DNA of 64,000 bases from Defluviimonas salinarum (GTDB taxonomy: Bacteria > Pseudomonadota > Alphaproteobacteria > Rhodobacterales > Rhodobacteraceae), in assembly GCF_026013545.1 (NCBI RefSeq), contig NZ_JAPDOG010000003.1, positions 124,001-188,000 on the forward strand. The letters are read 5' to 3'. Below the pieces are notes generated by a model, which saw only the letters and a list, made by a program, of their open reading frames with translations, was not told the DNA's origin and searched no databases. The position numbers and the translations under genes were made by a program. The first letter of the stretch is position 1; every line of letters starts with the position of its first letter. Shown piece by piece: positions 52,790-63,886 of the stretch.

Positions 52790-54951
52790 TAGTGCGCGCC
52801 CCCCGAGAGCGTCATCCAGGTGATCAGAAGCGCGATGCCGATGACCATCGCGAAGGCGTAGTGGAAGAGATATCCGGACTGCGCCCGGTTCACGATCCGC
52901 GTCAGCGTCGGGATGAAGCCCATCGCCACGCCGTTGATCGTGCCGTCGATGACATTGCCGTCACCGCGCTTCCACAGGAACGTGCCGAGCCGCTTCGCCG
53001 GATTCACGAAGATCGCGTCGAAGATCTCGTCGAAGTACCACTTGTTGAGCAGGAACCGGTAGAGGATCGGCTGCTGCGCCGCGAGGCGGCCGGGTATCGA
53101 GGGATCCTTGATGTAGAAGACCCAGGCGGTGAAGAACCCGATCAGCATCGCCACGAAGGGCGAGACCTTGACCCAGGCCGGTGCGTGGTGCGCCTCGTCG
53201 AGGACCGTGTTCGAGGCCTCCGACATGTAGATCGCCCCTTCCGGCGCATGGCCGGCGGCCGCAACGGCATGGCCCTCCTCGGCCGGTGCCTCGGCAGTGG
53301 CCGCGGCCTCGCCGTGACCCTCGGTCGCGGTCGCTTCCGCTGTCGTTGCCTCACCGTGGCCTTCGGTGGCCGTGGCCTCGGTCGCAGCCTCGCCGTGCCC
53401 GGCTTCGGCGCCGGCTTCGGCATGGGCGGGCATCGCGAAGAAGGTGACCATCCGGTCGTGATCGCCGAAAAATGGCTTGTACCAGAGCATGCCGGCGAAG
53501 ACCGCGCCGAGCGCCAGCACGCCGAGCGGCGCGATCATCGTCATCGGGCTCTCATGGGCGTGGTCATGGGCGTGGTGATCGCCGCGCGCCTCGCCGTAGA
53601 AGGTCATGAAGATGAGCCGCCAGGAGTAGAAGCTCGTGAAGAGCGCCGCGATGACAAGCGCCCAGAAGGCGAAGGAATTGCCGCTCGCGAACGCGCTCTC
53701 GATGATCGCATCCTTCGACAGGAAGCCCGCGAAGCCGATCGAGGTGAGCGGGATGCCGACGCCGGTGATGGCGAGCGTCCCGATCATCATCGCCCAGTAG
53801 GTATAGGGGATCTTCGTGCGCAGGGCGCCGTAGTTCCGCATGTCCTGCTCGTGGTGCATCGCGTGGATGACCGAGCCGGCACCGAGAAACAGCATCGCCT
53901 TGAAGAAGGCATGCGTGAAGAGGTGGAACATCGCCGCGCCGTAGACGCCCGCGCCCGCGGCCACGAACATGTAGCCGAGCTGCGAACAGGTCGAATAGGC
54001 GATGACGCGCTTGATGTCGTTCTGAACGAGACCCACCGTCGCCGCGAAGAACGCCGTCGCCGCGCCGATATACATCACGAAGGTCTTGGCCTCCGGTGCG
54101 TATTCGAAGAGGGGCGACATGCGGCAGACGAGGAACACGCCCGCCGTCACCATGGTCGCGGCGTGGATGAGCGCGGAAACCGGCGTCGGGCCCTCCATCG
54201 CGTCCGGCAGCCAGGTGTGCAGGAAGAGCTGCGCCGACTTGCCCATCGCGCCGACGAAAAGAAGGAACGCGAGGAGGTTCGCGGCGTTCCACTCGGTCCA
54301 GAGGAAGGTGAGCTGCGTCTCGGCCAGCGTCGGCGCGGCGGCGAAGACATCGTCCATGTTGATACTGTCGACGAGGTAGAACAGACCGAAGATGCCGAGC
54401 GCGAAGCCGAAGTCACCGACCCGGTTGACCACGAAGGCCTTGATCGCGGCGGCGTTGGCCGAGGCCTTCCGGTAGTAGAAGCCGATCAGCAGGTAGGACG
54501 CGACGCCCACGCCCTCCCAGCCGAAGAACATCTGGACGAGGTTGTCAGAGGTCACGAGCGCGAGCATCGCGAAGGTGAAGAACGAGAGATAGGCGAAGAA
54601 GCGCGGTTTGTAGACCTCCCCCTCGCGCCAGTTCTCGTCATGGGCCATGTAGCCCCAGGAATAGAGGTGGACGAGCGCCGATACCGTCGTCACCACGATC
54701 AGCATGATCGCGGTCAGCCGGTCGAGCCGGATCGCCCAGGAGGTGTCGAGCGAGCCAGACCGGATGAAATCCAGCACATGGACGTGGCTCGTCGTGCCAT
54801 CGAAGGTGAAGAACACGATCCAGCTGAGAAGACAGGCGAGGAACAGGAGGCCCGTCGTCACCGCCATCGCGCCGGTCTCGCCGATCACGCGCCAGCCGAA
54901 GCCGCCGATGATCGCGCCGACGAGGGGGGCAAGAAGGATGATCGTTTCCAT
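52789..54951 (-). CDS. nuoL: NADH-quinone oxidoreductase subunit L, with Ala/Glu/His insert
   Basis: Largest antiporter-like subunit, 720 residues, longer than E. coli NuoL (about 613). The core has [61 protein letters not shown] and the lateral helix near the end. Between about 507 and 587 an extra hydrophilic segment, rich in Ala, Glu, Thr, His and Gly with repeats [11 protein letters not shown] (twice), interrupts the loop before the lateral helix. This segment explains much of the extra length. The insert is probably on the periplasmic or cytoplasmic surface and could be a binding or regulatory loop. Confidence 0.94.
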   Translation of the reverse strand: METIILLAPLVGAIIGGFGWRVIGETGAMAVTTGLLFLACLLSWIVFFTFDGTTSHVHVLDFIRSGSLDTSWAIRLDRLTAIMLIVVTTVSALVHLYSWGYMAHDENWREGEVYKPRFFAYLSFFTFAMLALVTSDNLVQMFFGWEGVGVASYLLIGFYYRKASANAAAIKAFVVNRVGDFGFALGIFGLFYLVDSINMDDVFAAAPTLAETQLTFLWTEWNAANLLAFLLFVGAMGKSAQLFLHTWLPDAMEGPTPVSALIHAATMVTAGVFLVCRMSPLFEYAPEAKTFVMYIGAATAFFAATVGLVQNDIKRVIAYSTCSQLGYMFVAAGAGVYGAAMFHLFTHAFFKAMLFLGAGSVIHAMHHEQDMRNYGALRTKIPYTYWAMMIGTLAITGVGIPLTSIGFAGFLSKDAIIESAFASGNSFAFWALVIAALFTSFYSWRLIFMTFYGEARGDHHAHDHAHESPMTMIAPLGVLALGAVFAGMLWYKPFFGDHDRMVTFFAMPAHAEAGAEAGHGEAATEATATEGHGEATTAEATATEGHGEAAATAEAPAEEGHAVAAAGHAPEGAIYMSEASNTVLDEAHHAPAWVKVSPFVAMLIGFFTAWVFYIKDPSIPGRLAAQQPILYRFLLNKWYFDEIFDAIFVNPAKRLGTFLWKRGDGNVIDGTINGVAMGFIPTLTRIVNRAQSGYLFHYAFAMVIGIALLITWMTLSGGAH

Positions 54952-54957
54952 TTGCCG

Positions 54958-55263
54958 TTACCCTTTCATCACGTTGACGTCTTCGACGTCGATGGTGCCG
55001 CGGTTGCGGAAGAAGCAGACGAGGATCGCGAGCCCGATCGCGGCCTCGGCGGCGGCGACGGTCAGGACGAACATCGTGAAGACCTGGCCGACGAGGTCGT
55101 GGAGGAACGACGAGAAGGCAACGAAGTTGATGTTGACGGCGAGCAGCATCAGCTCGATCGACATCAGGATGACGATGACGTTCTTCCGGTTGAGGAAGAT
55201 TCCGAAGATGCCGATCACGAACAAGGCGGCGGCAACGCCGAGGTAGTGAGTGAGACCGATCAT
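54958..55263 (-). CDS. nuoK: NADH-quinone oxidoreductase subunit K
   Basis: Small membrane subunit of complex I, 101 residues with three helices. The two conserved Glu are in [18 protein letters not shown] (Glu 37) and [15 protein letters not shown] (Glu 73 region), both in the proton path. It precedes nuoL by six bases. The 67 bases before it, between nuoJ and nuoK, are AT-rich and fold into alternative hairpins. Confidence 0.95.
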   Translation of the reverse strand: MIGLTHYLGVAAALFVIGIFGIFLNRKNVIVILMSIELMLLAVNINFVAFSSFLHDLVGQVFTMFVLTVAAAEAAIGLAILVCFFRNRGTIDVEDVNVMKG

Positions 55264-55294
55264 TTCATTGCCCCCGTCCGATTGCGATTCTTCG

Positions 55295-55327
55295 GCGAAA
55301 AATCGAGCAAATTTTCGCAGAAAATTT
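55295..55327 (-). promoter_or_regulatory. Two mutually exclusive hairpins in the nuoJ-nuoK gap
   Basis: On the plus-strand numbering, AAATTTTC (55309-55316) pairs with GAAAATTT (55320-55327) around loop GCA. Also GCGAAAA (55295-55301) pairs with TTTTCGC (55312-55318). The two stems share 55312-55316 so only one can form. The gap is AT-rich in a GC-rich operon. It may be an RNA processing or expression-balancing element. Confidence 0.5.
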
Positions 55328-55330
55328 GTG

Positions 55331-55935
55331 TCACAGCCCCTGCCCCGGCTTCACGTCCTTGAGCTCCATCGCCTTGGCCGGATCGCGCCACATCTGGGCG
55401 AGCACGTTCTGGCGCTTGACGTCCTTGCGGTGCCGCAGCGTCAGCACGATCGCGCCGATCATCGCCACGAGCAGGATCACCCCGGCGAGCTGGAACAGGA
55501 GGATGTACTTGTCGTAGATCAGCAACCCGAGCGCGGCGGTGTTCTGCACTCCCTCAGGCGTCACCGCGCCGCGCATGGCCTCGGCCGTCTCGGCCGTTTC
55601 CCAGGCGCCGAAGGCGATGCCGAGCTGCATCAGGATCACCACGCCGATGAGAAGCCCGAGCGGCATGTAGCGCGCCATCTCACCCTTCAGCTCGGCGAAA
55701 TCGACGTCGAGCATCATCACCACGAAGAGGAACAGCACCGCGACCGCGCCGACATAGACGATCATCAGGAGCATCGCCACAAACTCGGCCCCGAGGAGCA
55801 CGAAGAGCCCCGCCGAGGAGAGGAAGGCGAGGATCAGCCACAGCACCGAATGGACCGGGTTGCGGGCCATGACCACCATCAGGCCCGCGGCCACCGCCGT
55901 GATGGCGAAGAGGTAGAAGGCGAAGACCAGAACGC

Positions 55936-55939
<4 letters not shown>
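55331..55939 (-). CDS. nuoJ: NADH-quinone oxidoreductase subunit J
   Basis: Membrane subunit of complex I, 202 residues with five helices. Conserved parts: [53 protein letters not shown], with the pi-bulge helix (helix 3) that moves on quinone reduction. It lies between the CMD gene (four-base overlap, 55936-55939) and the nuoK leader. The soluble C-terminal tail is short. Confidence 0.95.
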
Positions 55940-57873
<1,934 letters not shown>

Positions 57874-57897
57874 TCTTTTTTCCTCAGCCCGTCCGAT

Positions 57898-58170
57898 CTA
57901 GACCGTTGGTATGCCGCGTTCGGCGCAGTCGGCCACCGCCGTTTCGGCATCGGTGGTCGTCAGCCTCCGGGGCAGCGTCGGCGTGATGCTGTAAACAGCA
58001 TCCGCGCTCCAAACGCCACCCTCTTCCTTCACTTTCCTGCGCATCTGCTGCGCGAATCTGCCGTACTTTTCCGCCGCGTAGCGGACGTGAGCATCCGCGG
58101 CCACGGCGCAGGCCAGGCGCCCGGCGGGACCGCCGGGAACATGTGCCTGACCGTGTGGCGGATGCGTCAT
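57898..58170 (-). CDS. Small protein between nuoG and nuoH
   Basis: A 90-residue soluble protein with no family that I recognise. It has a Pro/Gly/His-rich start (MTHPPHGQAHVPGGPAGR), a helical middle (RYAAEKYGRFAQQMRRKVKEE), and an ending TTDAETAVADCAERGIPTV with one of two Cys. ATG 58170 begins two bases after the nuoG stop. Small unidentified frames inside the nuo operon are known from Rhodobacter capsulatus. It may be an assembly factor or accessory subunit of complex I, or a residual gene. Confidence 0.6.
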   Translation of the reverse strand: MTHPPHGQAHVPGGPAGRLACAVAADAHVRYAAEKYGRFAQQMRRKVKEEGGVWSADAVYSITPTLPRRLTTTDAETAVADCAERGIPTV

Positions 58171-58172
58171 GC

Positions 58173-60191
58173 TCACTCCGCCGCCAGCGGCCGCTCGGCC
58201 CGCGCTCTGGCCAGCGCCGAGAGTTCGGCCATGACCTCGGAGGCGCGCGCGATCGGGTTCGTCAGGTAGAAGTCCTTGACCGCGGTCAGGAACTCCGCCT
58301 TGCCCGGCGCCCGGAGCTCGAGCGGCTGCCATTCGTTCTGGGCCACCTCGTCGATCGCACCCAGATGCGGATGCGCCTCGACCAGCGCGCGGCGGAGCCC
58401 CGCGAGCGTGTCCCAGGGCAGCACCGCGTCCAGCTCGGCCGAGAGCGCGCGCAGGATCGCCCAGTTTTCCTTCGCCTCGCCGGCGCCGAAGCCCGCGCGC
58501 ATCGCGAGTTGGGGCCGGCCCTCGGTGTTGACGAAGAGCCCGTTCTCCTCGGTATAGGCCGCCGCCGGCAGGATGATGTCGGCGCGGTGCGCGCCGCGGT
58601 CGCCGTGGCTGCCCTGGTAGATCACCGTGGCACCCTTGGCGATCTCCACCTCGTCGGCGCCGAGATTGTAGATGACCTCCGCGCCCTCGAGCGCCGCGAC
58701 AAGCCCGCCCTCGGTCACCGCGCCCACGTCCATCGCACCAACGCGGGAGGCCGCGGTGTGCAGGACGAGGAGCTTCGACTCGGTCATCTCCGCGAACTTC
58801 ATCGCATGGGCGAGCACCGCCTCGCCGTCGGCTTCGCGCAGCGCGCCCTGGCCGACGATGACCAGCGTCTCCTTGCCGAGCGCATCCTCATGCGGCTTCG
58901 AGGTCAGTTCCGTCAGCGCCTCGCGCCCGGTGCCGAGATGGAAATAGTCGTAGGTCAGATCCATCTTCGGCCCGATCACGCCGATCTTAGCGCCGTTGAT
59001 CCAGGCCTTGCGGATGCGCGCGTTCAGCACCGGCGCCTCGATCCGCGGATCGGTGCCGATCAGCATGATCGCGCGGGCCGTGTCGATGTCCTCGATCTTC
59101 GCGGTGCCGACATAGGCCGAGCGGTTGCCGGCGGGCAGACGCGCGCCGTCGGTGCGGCATTCGACCGTGCCGCCCTGCCCCTCGACGATCGCCTTGAGCG
59201 AGAACGCCGCCTCGACCGGGGCGAGATCGCCCACGAGGCCCACGACCTTCCTGCCCTTCATCGCGGCGGCAGCAGCGGCAAGCGCCTCGCCCCACGACGC
59301 CTTGCGCAGCTTGCCGTTCTCTCGGACATAGGGCGTGTCGAGCCGCTGGCGGCGCAGGCCGTCCCAGACGAAGCGGGTCTTGTCGGAGATCCACTCCTCG
59401 TTCACGCCGTCATGGTTGCGCGGCAGGATGCGCTTCACTTCGCGGCCCTTGGTGTCGACCCGGATGTTCGAGCCGAGCGCGTCCATCACATCGATCGTCT
59501 CGGTCTTGGTCAGTTCCCACGGACGCGCGGTGAAGGCGTAGGGCTTCGAGGTCAGCGCGCCGACCGGGCAGAGGTCGATGATGTTGCCCTGAAGGTTCGA
59601 ATCGAGCGTGGTGTTGAGATACGAGGTGATCTCCGAATCCTCGCCGCGCCCGGTCTGGCCCATCTGGGTGATGCCCGCGACCTCGGTCGTGAAGCGCACG
59701 CAGCGGGTGCAGGAGATGCAGCGGGTCATCGTCGTCGCGACCAGAGGCCCGAGATCGAGATCCTCCGAAGCCCGCTTAGGCTCCCGGTAGCGCGAGAAGT
59801 CCACGCCGTAAGCCATTGCCTGGTCTTGCAGATCGCACTCCCCGCCCTGGTCGCAGATCGGGCAGTCGAGCGGGTGGTTGATCAGGAGGAACTCCATCAC
59901 TCCCTCGCGGGCCTTCTTGACCATCGGCGAATTGGTCTTGATCACCGAGGGTTCGCCGTTCGGCCCCGGCCGCAGGTCCTTGACCTGCATCGCGCAGGAG
60001 GCGGCGGGCTTCGGCGGGCCGCCGACCACTTCGACCAGACACATCCGGCAGTTGCCGGCGATGGAAAGACGCTCGTGATAGCAGAAGCGCGGGATCTCGA
60101 CCCCAGCCTCCTCGCAGGCCTGGATCAGCGTCATCGAGGGATCCACCTCGACCTCGATATCGTCGATGATGATCTTGCGGAGGTTGGACAT
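58173..60191 (-). CDS. nuoG: NADH-quinone oxidoreductase subunit G
   Basis: Large iron-sulfur subunit, 672 residues. [2Fe-2S] ligands Cys 37, 48, 51 and 66 ([16 protein letters not shown]); His 106, Cys 110, 113 and 119 ([17 protein letters not shown]) for N5; Cys 158, 161 and 164 (RCISCTRC) and a later Cys ([10 protein letters not shown]) for N4. The C-terminal two thirds is a molybdopterin-oxidoreductase-like scaffold without Mo. The C-terminal end (about 580-672) is Ala-rich. The start is ATG 60191, two bases from the stop of the small membrane protein. Length is shorter than E. coli NuoG (908), as is usual for alphaproteobacteria. Confidence 0.95.
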   Translation of the reverse strand: MSNLRKIIIDDIEVEVDPSMTLIQACEEAGVEIPRFCYHERLSIAGNCRMCLVEVVGGPPKPAASCAMQVKDLRPGPNGEPSVIKTNSPMVKKAREGVMEFLLINHPLDCPICDQGGECDLQDQAMAYGVDFSRYREPKRASEDLDLGPLVATTMTRCISCTRCVRFTTEVAGITQMGQTGRGEDSEITSYLNTTLDSNLQGNIIDLCPVGALTSKPYAFTARPWELTKTETIDVMDALGSNIRVDTKGREVKRILPRNHDGVNEEWISDKTRFVWDGLRRQRLDTPYVRENGKLRKASWGEALAAAAAAMKGRKVVGLVGDLAPVEAAFSLKAIVEGQGGTVECRTDGARLPAGNRSAYVGTAKIEDIDTARAIMLIGTDPRIEAPVLNARIRKAWINGAKIGVIGPKMDLTYDYFHLGTGREALTELTSKPHEDALGKETLVIVGQGALREADGEAVLAHAMKFAEMTESKLLVLHTAASRVGAMDVGAVTEGGLVAALEGAEVIYNLGADEVEIAKGATVIYQGSHGDRGAHRADIILPAAAYTEENGLFVNTEGRPQLAMRAGFGAGEAKENWAILRALSAELDAVLPWDTLAGLRRALVEAHPHLGAIDEVAQNEWQPLELRAPGKAEFLTAVKDFYLTNPIARASEVMAELSALARARAERPLAAE

Positions 60192-60193
60192 CG

Positions 60194-60475
60194 TTATTTC
60201 TCCGTGGAAGTTCGGTCGGCCGGTGCGCCCACCGGCGGCCAGGCCATGAAGGCCAGAACGAAAAGCGGCGCGAGCGACAGCGCCGTCGGAATCAGGAACG
60301 CGAAGACCATGCCGCCCTCCATGTGGAGCGTGCCGATCAACGCGCGAGAGAGCAGCAGGCCGAGCACGGGCGCCGCGCAGACCGAGAGGATCGGCCCGCG
60401 AAAGCCCGCCTTCTGGAAGACGACGACGTAGAGGACCGAGGCGACCAGCGGACCGAGGAAGGAGAGGACCATCAT
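60194..60475 (-). CDS. Small membrane protein between nuoF and nuoG
   Basis: A 93-residue protein of three hydrophobic segments: [42 protein letters not shown] and [24 protein letters not shown]. It begins with two ATG codons and is followed by nuoG after two bases. No domain is recognised. It fits the class of uncharacterised small frames in Rhodobacterales nuo operons; it could be a supernumerary membrane subunit or assembly aid. The ATG overlaps the end of the 43-codon frame upstream (ATGA). Confidence 0.6.
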   Translation of the reverse strand: MMVLSFLGPLVASVLYVVVFQKAGFRGPILSVCAAPVLGLLLSRALIGTLHMEGGMVFAFLIPTALSLAPLFVLAFMAWPPVGAPADRTSTEK

Positions 60476-60603
60476 TCCGCCTTCTCCCCTCTGGTGCTGT
60501 GAAAACTAGACAGACCCATGGACACCACCGCGCGCGGATCATTCGGCAGGCGCCGGAGCTGCCCGCTGGTCGGTTCCGCGATATGGTGGCCGGTCGGGTG
60601 CAT
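60472..60603 (-). CDS. Candidate 43-codon ORF after nuoF
   Basis: An open frame of 43 codons starts at ATG 60603, three bases after the nuoF stop (60607-60609), and ends in TGA (60472-60474) overlapping the ATG of the membrane-protein gene (ATGA). The product would begin [18 protein letters not shown] and end [10 protein letters not shown]. It is too short for the usual length filters. It fills the only gap in a run of coupled genes. A GGCGGA about seven bases before the ATG is a plausible but weak Shine-Dalgarno. No family is recognisable, so the coding status rests on position and coupling alone. Confidence 0.35.
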   Translation of the reverse strand: MHPTGHHIAEPTSGQLRRLPNDPRAVVSMGLSSFHSTRGEKAE

Positions 60604-60606
60604 GGG

Positions 60607-61902
60607 TTATTCCGCCGCCATCGCGCCCGTGCGGCCCGTACGCTTCGCCTTGATCCGGTCCTCGATCTCGCCGCGGAAATGGCGGATGAGGCCCTGGATC
60701 GGCCAGGCGGCGGCATCGCCGAGGGCGCAGATCGTGTGGCCCTCGACCTGCTTGGTGACGTCGAGGAGCATGTCGATCTCCTCGACCTCTGCCTCGCCCT
60801 TCACCAGCCGGTCCATGACCCGCATCATCCAGCCGGTGCCTTCGCGGCAGGGCGTGCACTGGCCGCAGGACTCGTGCTTGTAGAACTTCGAGAGCCGCCA
60901 GATCGCCTTGATGACGTCGGTCGACTGATCCATCACGATCACGGCGGCGGTACCGAGGCCCGAGCGCTGCTCCCTGAGCCAGTCGAAGTCCATGATCGCG
61001 TCGTCGCACTGGGCCGCGGTCAGCATCGGCACCGAGGAACCGCCGGGGATCACCGCCTTGAGGTTCTTCCAGCCGCCCCGGACCCCGCCGCAGTGCTTCT
61101 CCAGAAGCTCCTTCAGCGGGATCGACATCGCCTCCTCGACGACACAAGGGTTGGCGACATGGCCGGAGATGCCGAAGAGCTTGGTGCCGGTGTTGTTCGG
61201 CCGCCCGAAGGAGGCGAACCAGTCCGCGCCGCGGCGCAGGATCGTCGGCACGACGGCGATCGATTCCACGTTGTTCACCGTGGTCGGGCAGCCGTAAAGC
61301 CCCGCGCCGGCCGGGAACGGCGGCTTCATCCGCGGCATGCCCTTCTTGCCTTCGAGGCTTTCCAGAAGTGCCGTTTCCTCGCCGCAGATATAGGCGCCGG
61401 CGCCGTGGTGGACGTAGATGTCGAAGTCGAAGCCCGACTTGCAGGCGTTCTTGCCGACGAGCCCGGCGTCATAGGCCTCGTCGATCGCCGCCTGCAGCGC
61501 CTCGCGCTCGCGGATGTATTCGCCGCGGATGTAGATGTAGCAGGCGTTCGCGCCCATCGCGAACGAGGCGATCAGGCAGCCCTCGATCAGCGTATGGGGA
61601 TCATGGCGCATGATCTCCCGGTCCTTGCAGGTGCCGGGCTCGGATTCGTCGGCGTTGACGACGAGATAGGACGGGCGGCCATCCGACTGCTTCGGCATGA
61701 AGGACCACTTGAGGCCGGTGGGGAAGCCCGCCCCGCCCCGGCCGCGCAGGCCCGACGCCTTGATCTGGTCGATGATCCAGTCGCGGCCCTGCTTCAGGAT
61801 GCCGGCGGTGCCGTCCCAGTGGCCGCGCTTCTTCGCGCCGGCCAGGGTCCGGTCATGCATCCCGTAGAGGTTGGTAAAGATCCGGTCCTGATCTTTCAGC
61901 AT
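60607..61902 (-). CDS. nuoF: NADH-quinone oxidoreductase subunit F
   Basis: The FMN/NADH-binding subunit, 431 residues. NADH and FMN sites: [36 protein letters not shown] and [17 protein letters not shown]3 cluster ligands are in [13 protein letters not shown] and a later Cys (TICALGD). Receives electrons from NADH and passes them to NuoE/NuoG. Start ATG 61902 is followed by the DUF5337 gene upstream (stop at 61912). It is the last standard subunit before the accessory small genes. Confidence 0.96.
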   Translation of the reverse strand: MLKDQDRIFTNLYGMHDRTLAGAKKRGHWDGTAGILKQGRDWIIDQIKASGLRGRGGAGFPTGLKWSFMPKQSDGRPSYLVVNADESEPGTCKDREIMRHDPHTLIEGCLIASFAMGANACYIYIRGEYIREREALQAAIDEAYDAGLVGKNACKSGFDFDIYVHHGAGAYICGEETALLESLEGKKGMPRMKPPFPAGAGLYGCPTTVNNVESIAVVPTILRRGADWFASFGRPNNTGTKLFGISGHVANPCVVEEAMSIPLKELLEKHCGGVRGGWKNLKAVIPGGSSVPMLTAAQCDDAIMDFDWLREQRSGLGTAAVIVMDQSTDVIKAIWRLSKFYKHESCGQCTPCREGTGWMMRVMDRLVKGEAEVEEIDMLLDVTKQVEGHTICALGDAAAWPIQGLIRHFRGEIEDRIKAKRTGRTGAMAAE

Positions 61903-61911
61903 GTCAAATCC

Positions 61912-62142
61912 TCATTCCCCCTGGCGCTTTTGACGCCGCCAGATCCGCCAGGTTACAACCAGCGCCCAGAAGAACGCGGCCAAAGCTGCCAGGTCGAACA
62001 GAACGGCGTAACGGTCGCCCGGCCCGACCAGCCATTGCGCGCCGAGCCACAGAAGACCCGTGGCGGCGATCACCACCGCCACCCCCCGCGCTTCCCGCGC
62101 GAGCCCCTGGTCCTTCTGGTTCGGTGCGCCCATCGAACTCAC
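61912..62142 (-). CDS. DUF5337-type membrane protein of the nuo operon
   Basis: A 76-residue protein with two hydrophobic segments (VAVVIAATGLLWLGAQWLV and YAVLFDLAALAAFFWALVVTWRIWR) and a short polar N-terminus. The overall pattern of two helices around a short loop with a conserved GxR is typical of the DUF5337 family, which I recall as Rhodobacterales-specific and located in nuo operons. A GTG start at 62142 overlaps the stop of the gene before (GTGA); an ATG at 62133 is equally possible. It may be an accessory membrane subunit of complex I; no direct evidence. Confidence 0.7.
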   Translation of the reverse strand: MSSMGAPNQKDQGLAREARGVAVVIAATGLLWLGAQWLVGPGDRYAVLFDLAALAAFFWALVVTWRIWRRQKRQGE

Positions 62143-62813
62143 TCACCGCGCGCCGCGCTCGCGGCGCGCTCTGAAAACTCGGTCTGGCCGCCACGGGCCA
62201 GGATCTTTGCCTGCTTCACCCACTCGTCGCGGGTGATGCGGCCGTGAAAGCCGACCATCAGGCTGTCGACGAAGGCGATATCCCGTGCCTTCCACGACGC
62301 GATCTGGTCGAAGTGCCAGATCCCGATCTCGTTCAGCTGCTCTTCAATCGCCGGCCCCACGCCCTTGATCAGCTGCAGATCGTCAGCCCGCCCGCGCCGC
62401 GGGGCCGCGAGCCGTTCCGGCGACGCGGCCGGCACCCGCTCCTTCGACTTGGCGAGCGCCGCATCGAGCCCCGTGCTCGCCGCGGAAACACCCTGCGCGA
62501 CCTTCCGCAGATCGTTGGCCACCGGCCGGGTCTCAACGGGCTCGTCCTCTTTCGCGTCCTTCTCAGGCTCCGGCCTTGCGTGCGTGACCGGCACGGCCGC
62601 GACCTGCTCCGCGCGGCCGCAGAATGACCAGACGAAGACCAGACCGAGCGCGGCGAAGACAGCGAGCCCCGCAACGAGGGAACCGGCGACGGGAATCTGC
62701 GCCACATACACGAGCACCAGCGCCACGAGCACACCGCCCGCGGCCGCCACGGCCCATGTTGTGCGGCGGCAAGCCGCCCGTGCAGTCCCCGACATCGCTC
62801 CCAATCCCGTCAC
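62139..62813 (-). CDS. Membrane protein with NuoE-type C-terminal module
   Basis: A 224-residue protein, N-terminal two membrane helices (WAVAAAGGVLVALVLVYVAQ and VAGLAVFAALGLVFVWSF, about 20-65), then a charged linker, and a C-terminal module of about 70 residues: LQLIKGVGPAIEEQLNEIG, then HFDQIASW, and DEWVKQAKILARGGQTEF. The same module ends NuoE. KGVGPxxE is a helix-hairpin-helix-like signature. The GTG start at 62813 is five bases after the nuoE stop; ATG 62795 with GGGAG upstream is an alternative. Probable partner or assembly factor of complex I. Confidence 0.75.
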   Translation of the reverse strand: MTGLGAMSGTARAACRRTTWAVAAAGGVLVALVLVYVAQIPVAGSLVAGLAVFAALGLVFVWSFCGRAEQVAAVPVTHARPEPEKDAKEDEPVETRPVANDLRKVAQGVSAASTGLDAALAKSKERVPAASPERLAAPRRGRADDLQLIKGVGPAIEEQLNEIGIWHFDQIASWKARDIAFVDSLMVGFHGRITRDEWVKQAKILARGGQTEFSERAASAARGE

Positions 62814-62818
62814 GATCC

Positions 62819-63886
62819 CTAGTAGACGTCGCCCTTCTCGACCCGCGCCGAGAACTCGGTATCACCGCCCGCGGCCAGAAGCTTCGCCTGCTCCACCCAG
62901 CCGTCGCGGCTCGCCCGCCCCTTGAAGCCCTCGAGGTTCTCGTCGACCCAGGCCAGTTCCTCGGCCGTCCAGGCGGCGATCTGGTCGAAATGGTAGAAGC
63001 CGAGGCTGTTCAGAAGCTCCTCGAGCTTCGGCCCGACGCCCTTGATCTTCTTGAGGTCGTCCGCCCCGCCCTCCCGCGCAACGTCGAGCGCCTGCGGCCG
63101 TTTCGCCGCGCCGGCAGCTTTCGCGGGCGCCGGTTTCGCTTCGGCCTTGGCGGCGGCCTTTGAGGCGGGCTTCGCTGCCTTGCCGAGCCACGGCGTCAGG
63201 AGCGGCACCTCGGTCCCGTCGATCCGCTTCAGCGTGTCGCCGATATCGGTCGCGAGCTGGACGGAGGCGTTGTGCTTCGCCTTGCCGGCCTCGTATTCGG
63301 TGAGGCTCGTCAGCCCCGAAAGCGGCTCGGAGGCGTAGCGGCCATTCTGCGGACCCGGCACCGGCACCTTGCCGGCGGCCATGTCGTCGAGGAGCTTCGC
63401 GAAGCTCTCCGCCGTCAGGTCCTCGTAATAGTCCTTGCCGATCTGGGCCATCGGCGCGTTGGTGCAGGCGCCAAGGCACTCGACCTCTTCCCAGGAGAAC
63501 TTGCCGTCGGCCGAGAGCTGATGCGCCTGAGGCGCGATCTTCTCCTTGCAGACCTTGATCAGGTCCTCGGCCCCGCAGATCATGCAGGACGTGGTGCCGC
63601 AGATCTGGATATGGGCAACAGAGCCAACGGGTTGCAGCTGGAACATGAAGTAGAACGTGGCCACTTCCAGCGCCCGGATATGCGCCAGCCCCAGCATGTC
63701 GGCGACATGCTCGATGGCTGCGCGGGAAAGCCAGCCCTCCTGCTCCTGCGCGCGCCACAGGAGCGGGATGACCGCCGAGGCCTGCCGGCCCTCGGGGTAT
63801 TTCGAAATCTGGCCCTCCGCCCAGGCGAGGTTCGCGGGCGTGAAGGCAAAGCTGTCCGGTTGAACCGGGTGAAGACGGCGCAACAT
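62819..63886 (-). CDS. nuoE: NADH-quinone oxidoreductase subunit E with C-terminal extension
   Basis: The 24-kDa-type subunit carrying the [2Fe-2S] N1a cluster, in a 355-residue form, much longer than E. coli NuoE (166). Ligands Cys 96, 101, 137 and 141 in CGTTSC and CLGAC. After about residue 190 comes a variable segment, an Ala/Lys/Pro-rich linker (about 245-272) and a C-terminal module (about 275-350): [27 protein letters not shown] and [15 protein letters not shown]. The module recurs in the next gene. Its start overlaps the nuoD stop (TGATG). Confidence 0.94.
   Translation of the reverse strand: MLRRLHPVQPDSFAFTPANLAWAEGQISKYPEGRQASAVIPLLWRAQEQEGWLSRAAIEHVADMLGLAHIRALEVATFYFMFQLQPVGSVAHIQICGTTSCMICGAEDLIKVCKEKIAPQAHQLSADGKFSWEEVECLGACTNAPMAQIGKDYYEDLTAESFAKLLDDMAAGKVPVPGPQNGRYASEPLSGLTSLTEYEAGKAKHNASVQLATDIGDTLKRIDGTEVPLLTPWLGKAAKPASKAAAKAEAKPAPAKAAGAAKRPQALDVAREGGADDLKKIKGVGPKLEELLNSLGFYHFDQIAAWTAEELAWVDENLEGFKGRASRDGWVEQAKLLAAGGDTEFSARVEKGDVY

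Noticed and set aside
52792-55362. Plus-strand open frame of 856 codons opposite nuoL
   Set aside because: Shadow of nuoL, nuoK and nuoJ. Its product is rich in Arg, Glu and His as expected from reverse reading of membrane proteins, and no domain is visible.
58143-60431. Plus-strand open frame of 762 codons opposite nuoG
   Set aside because: Antisense of nuoG, which has intact cluster ligands on the minus strand.
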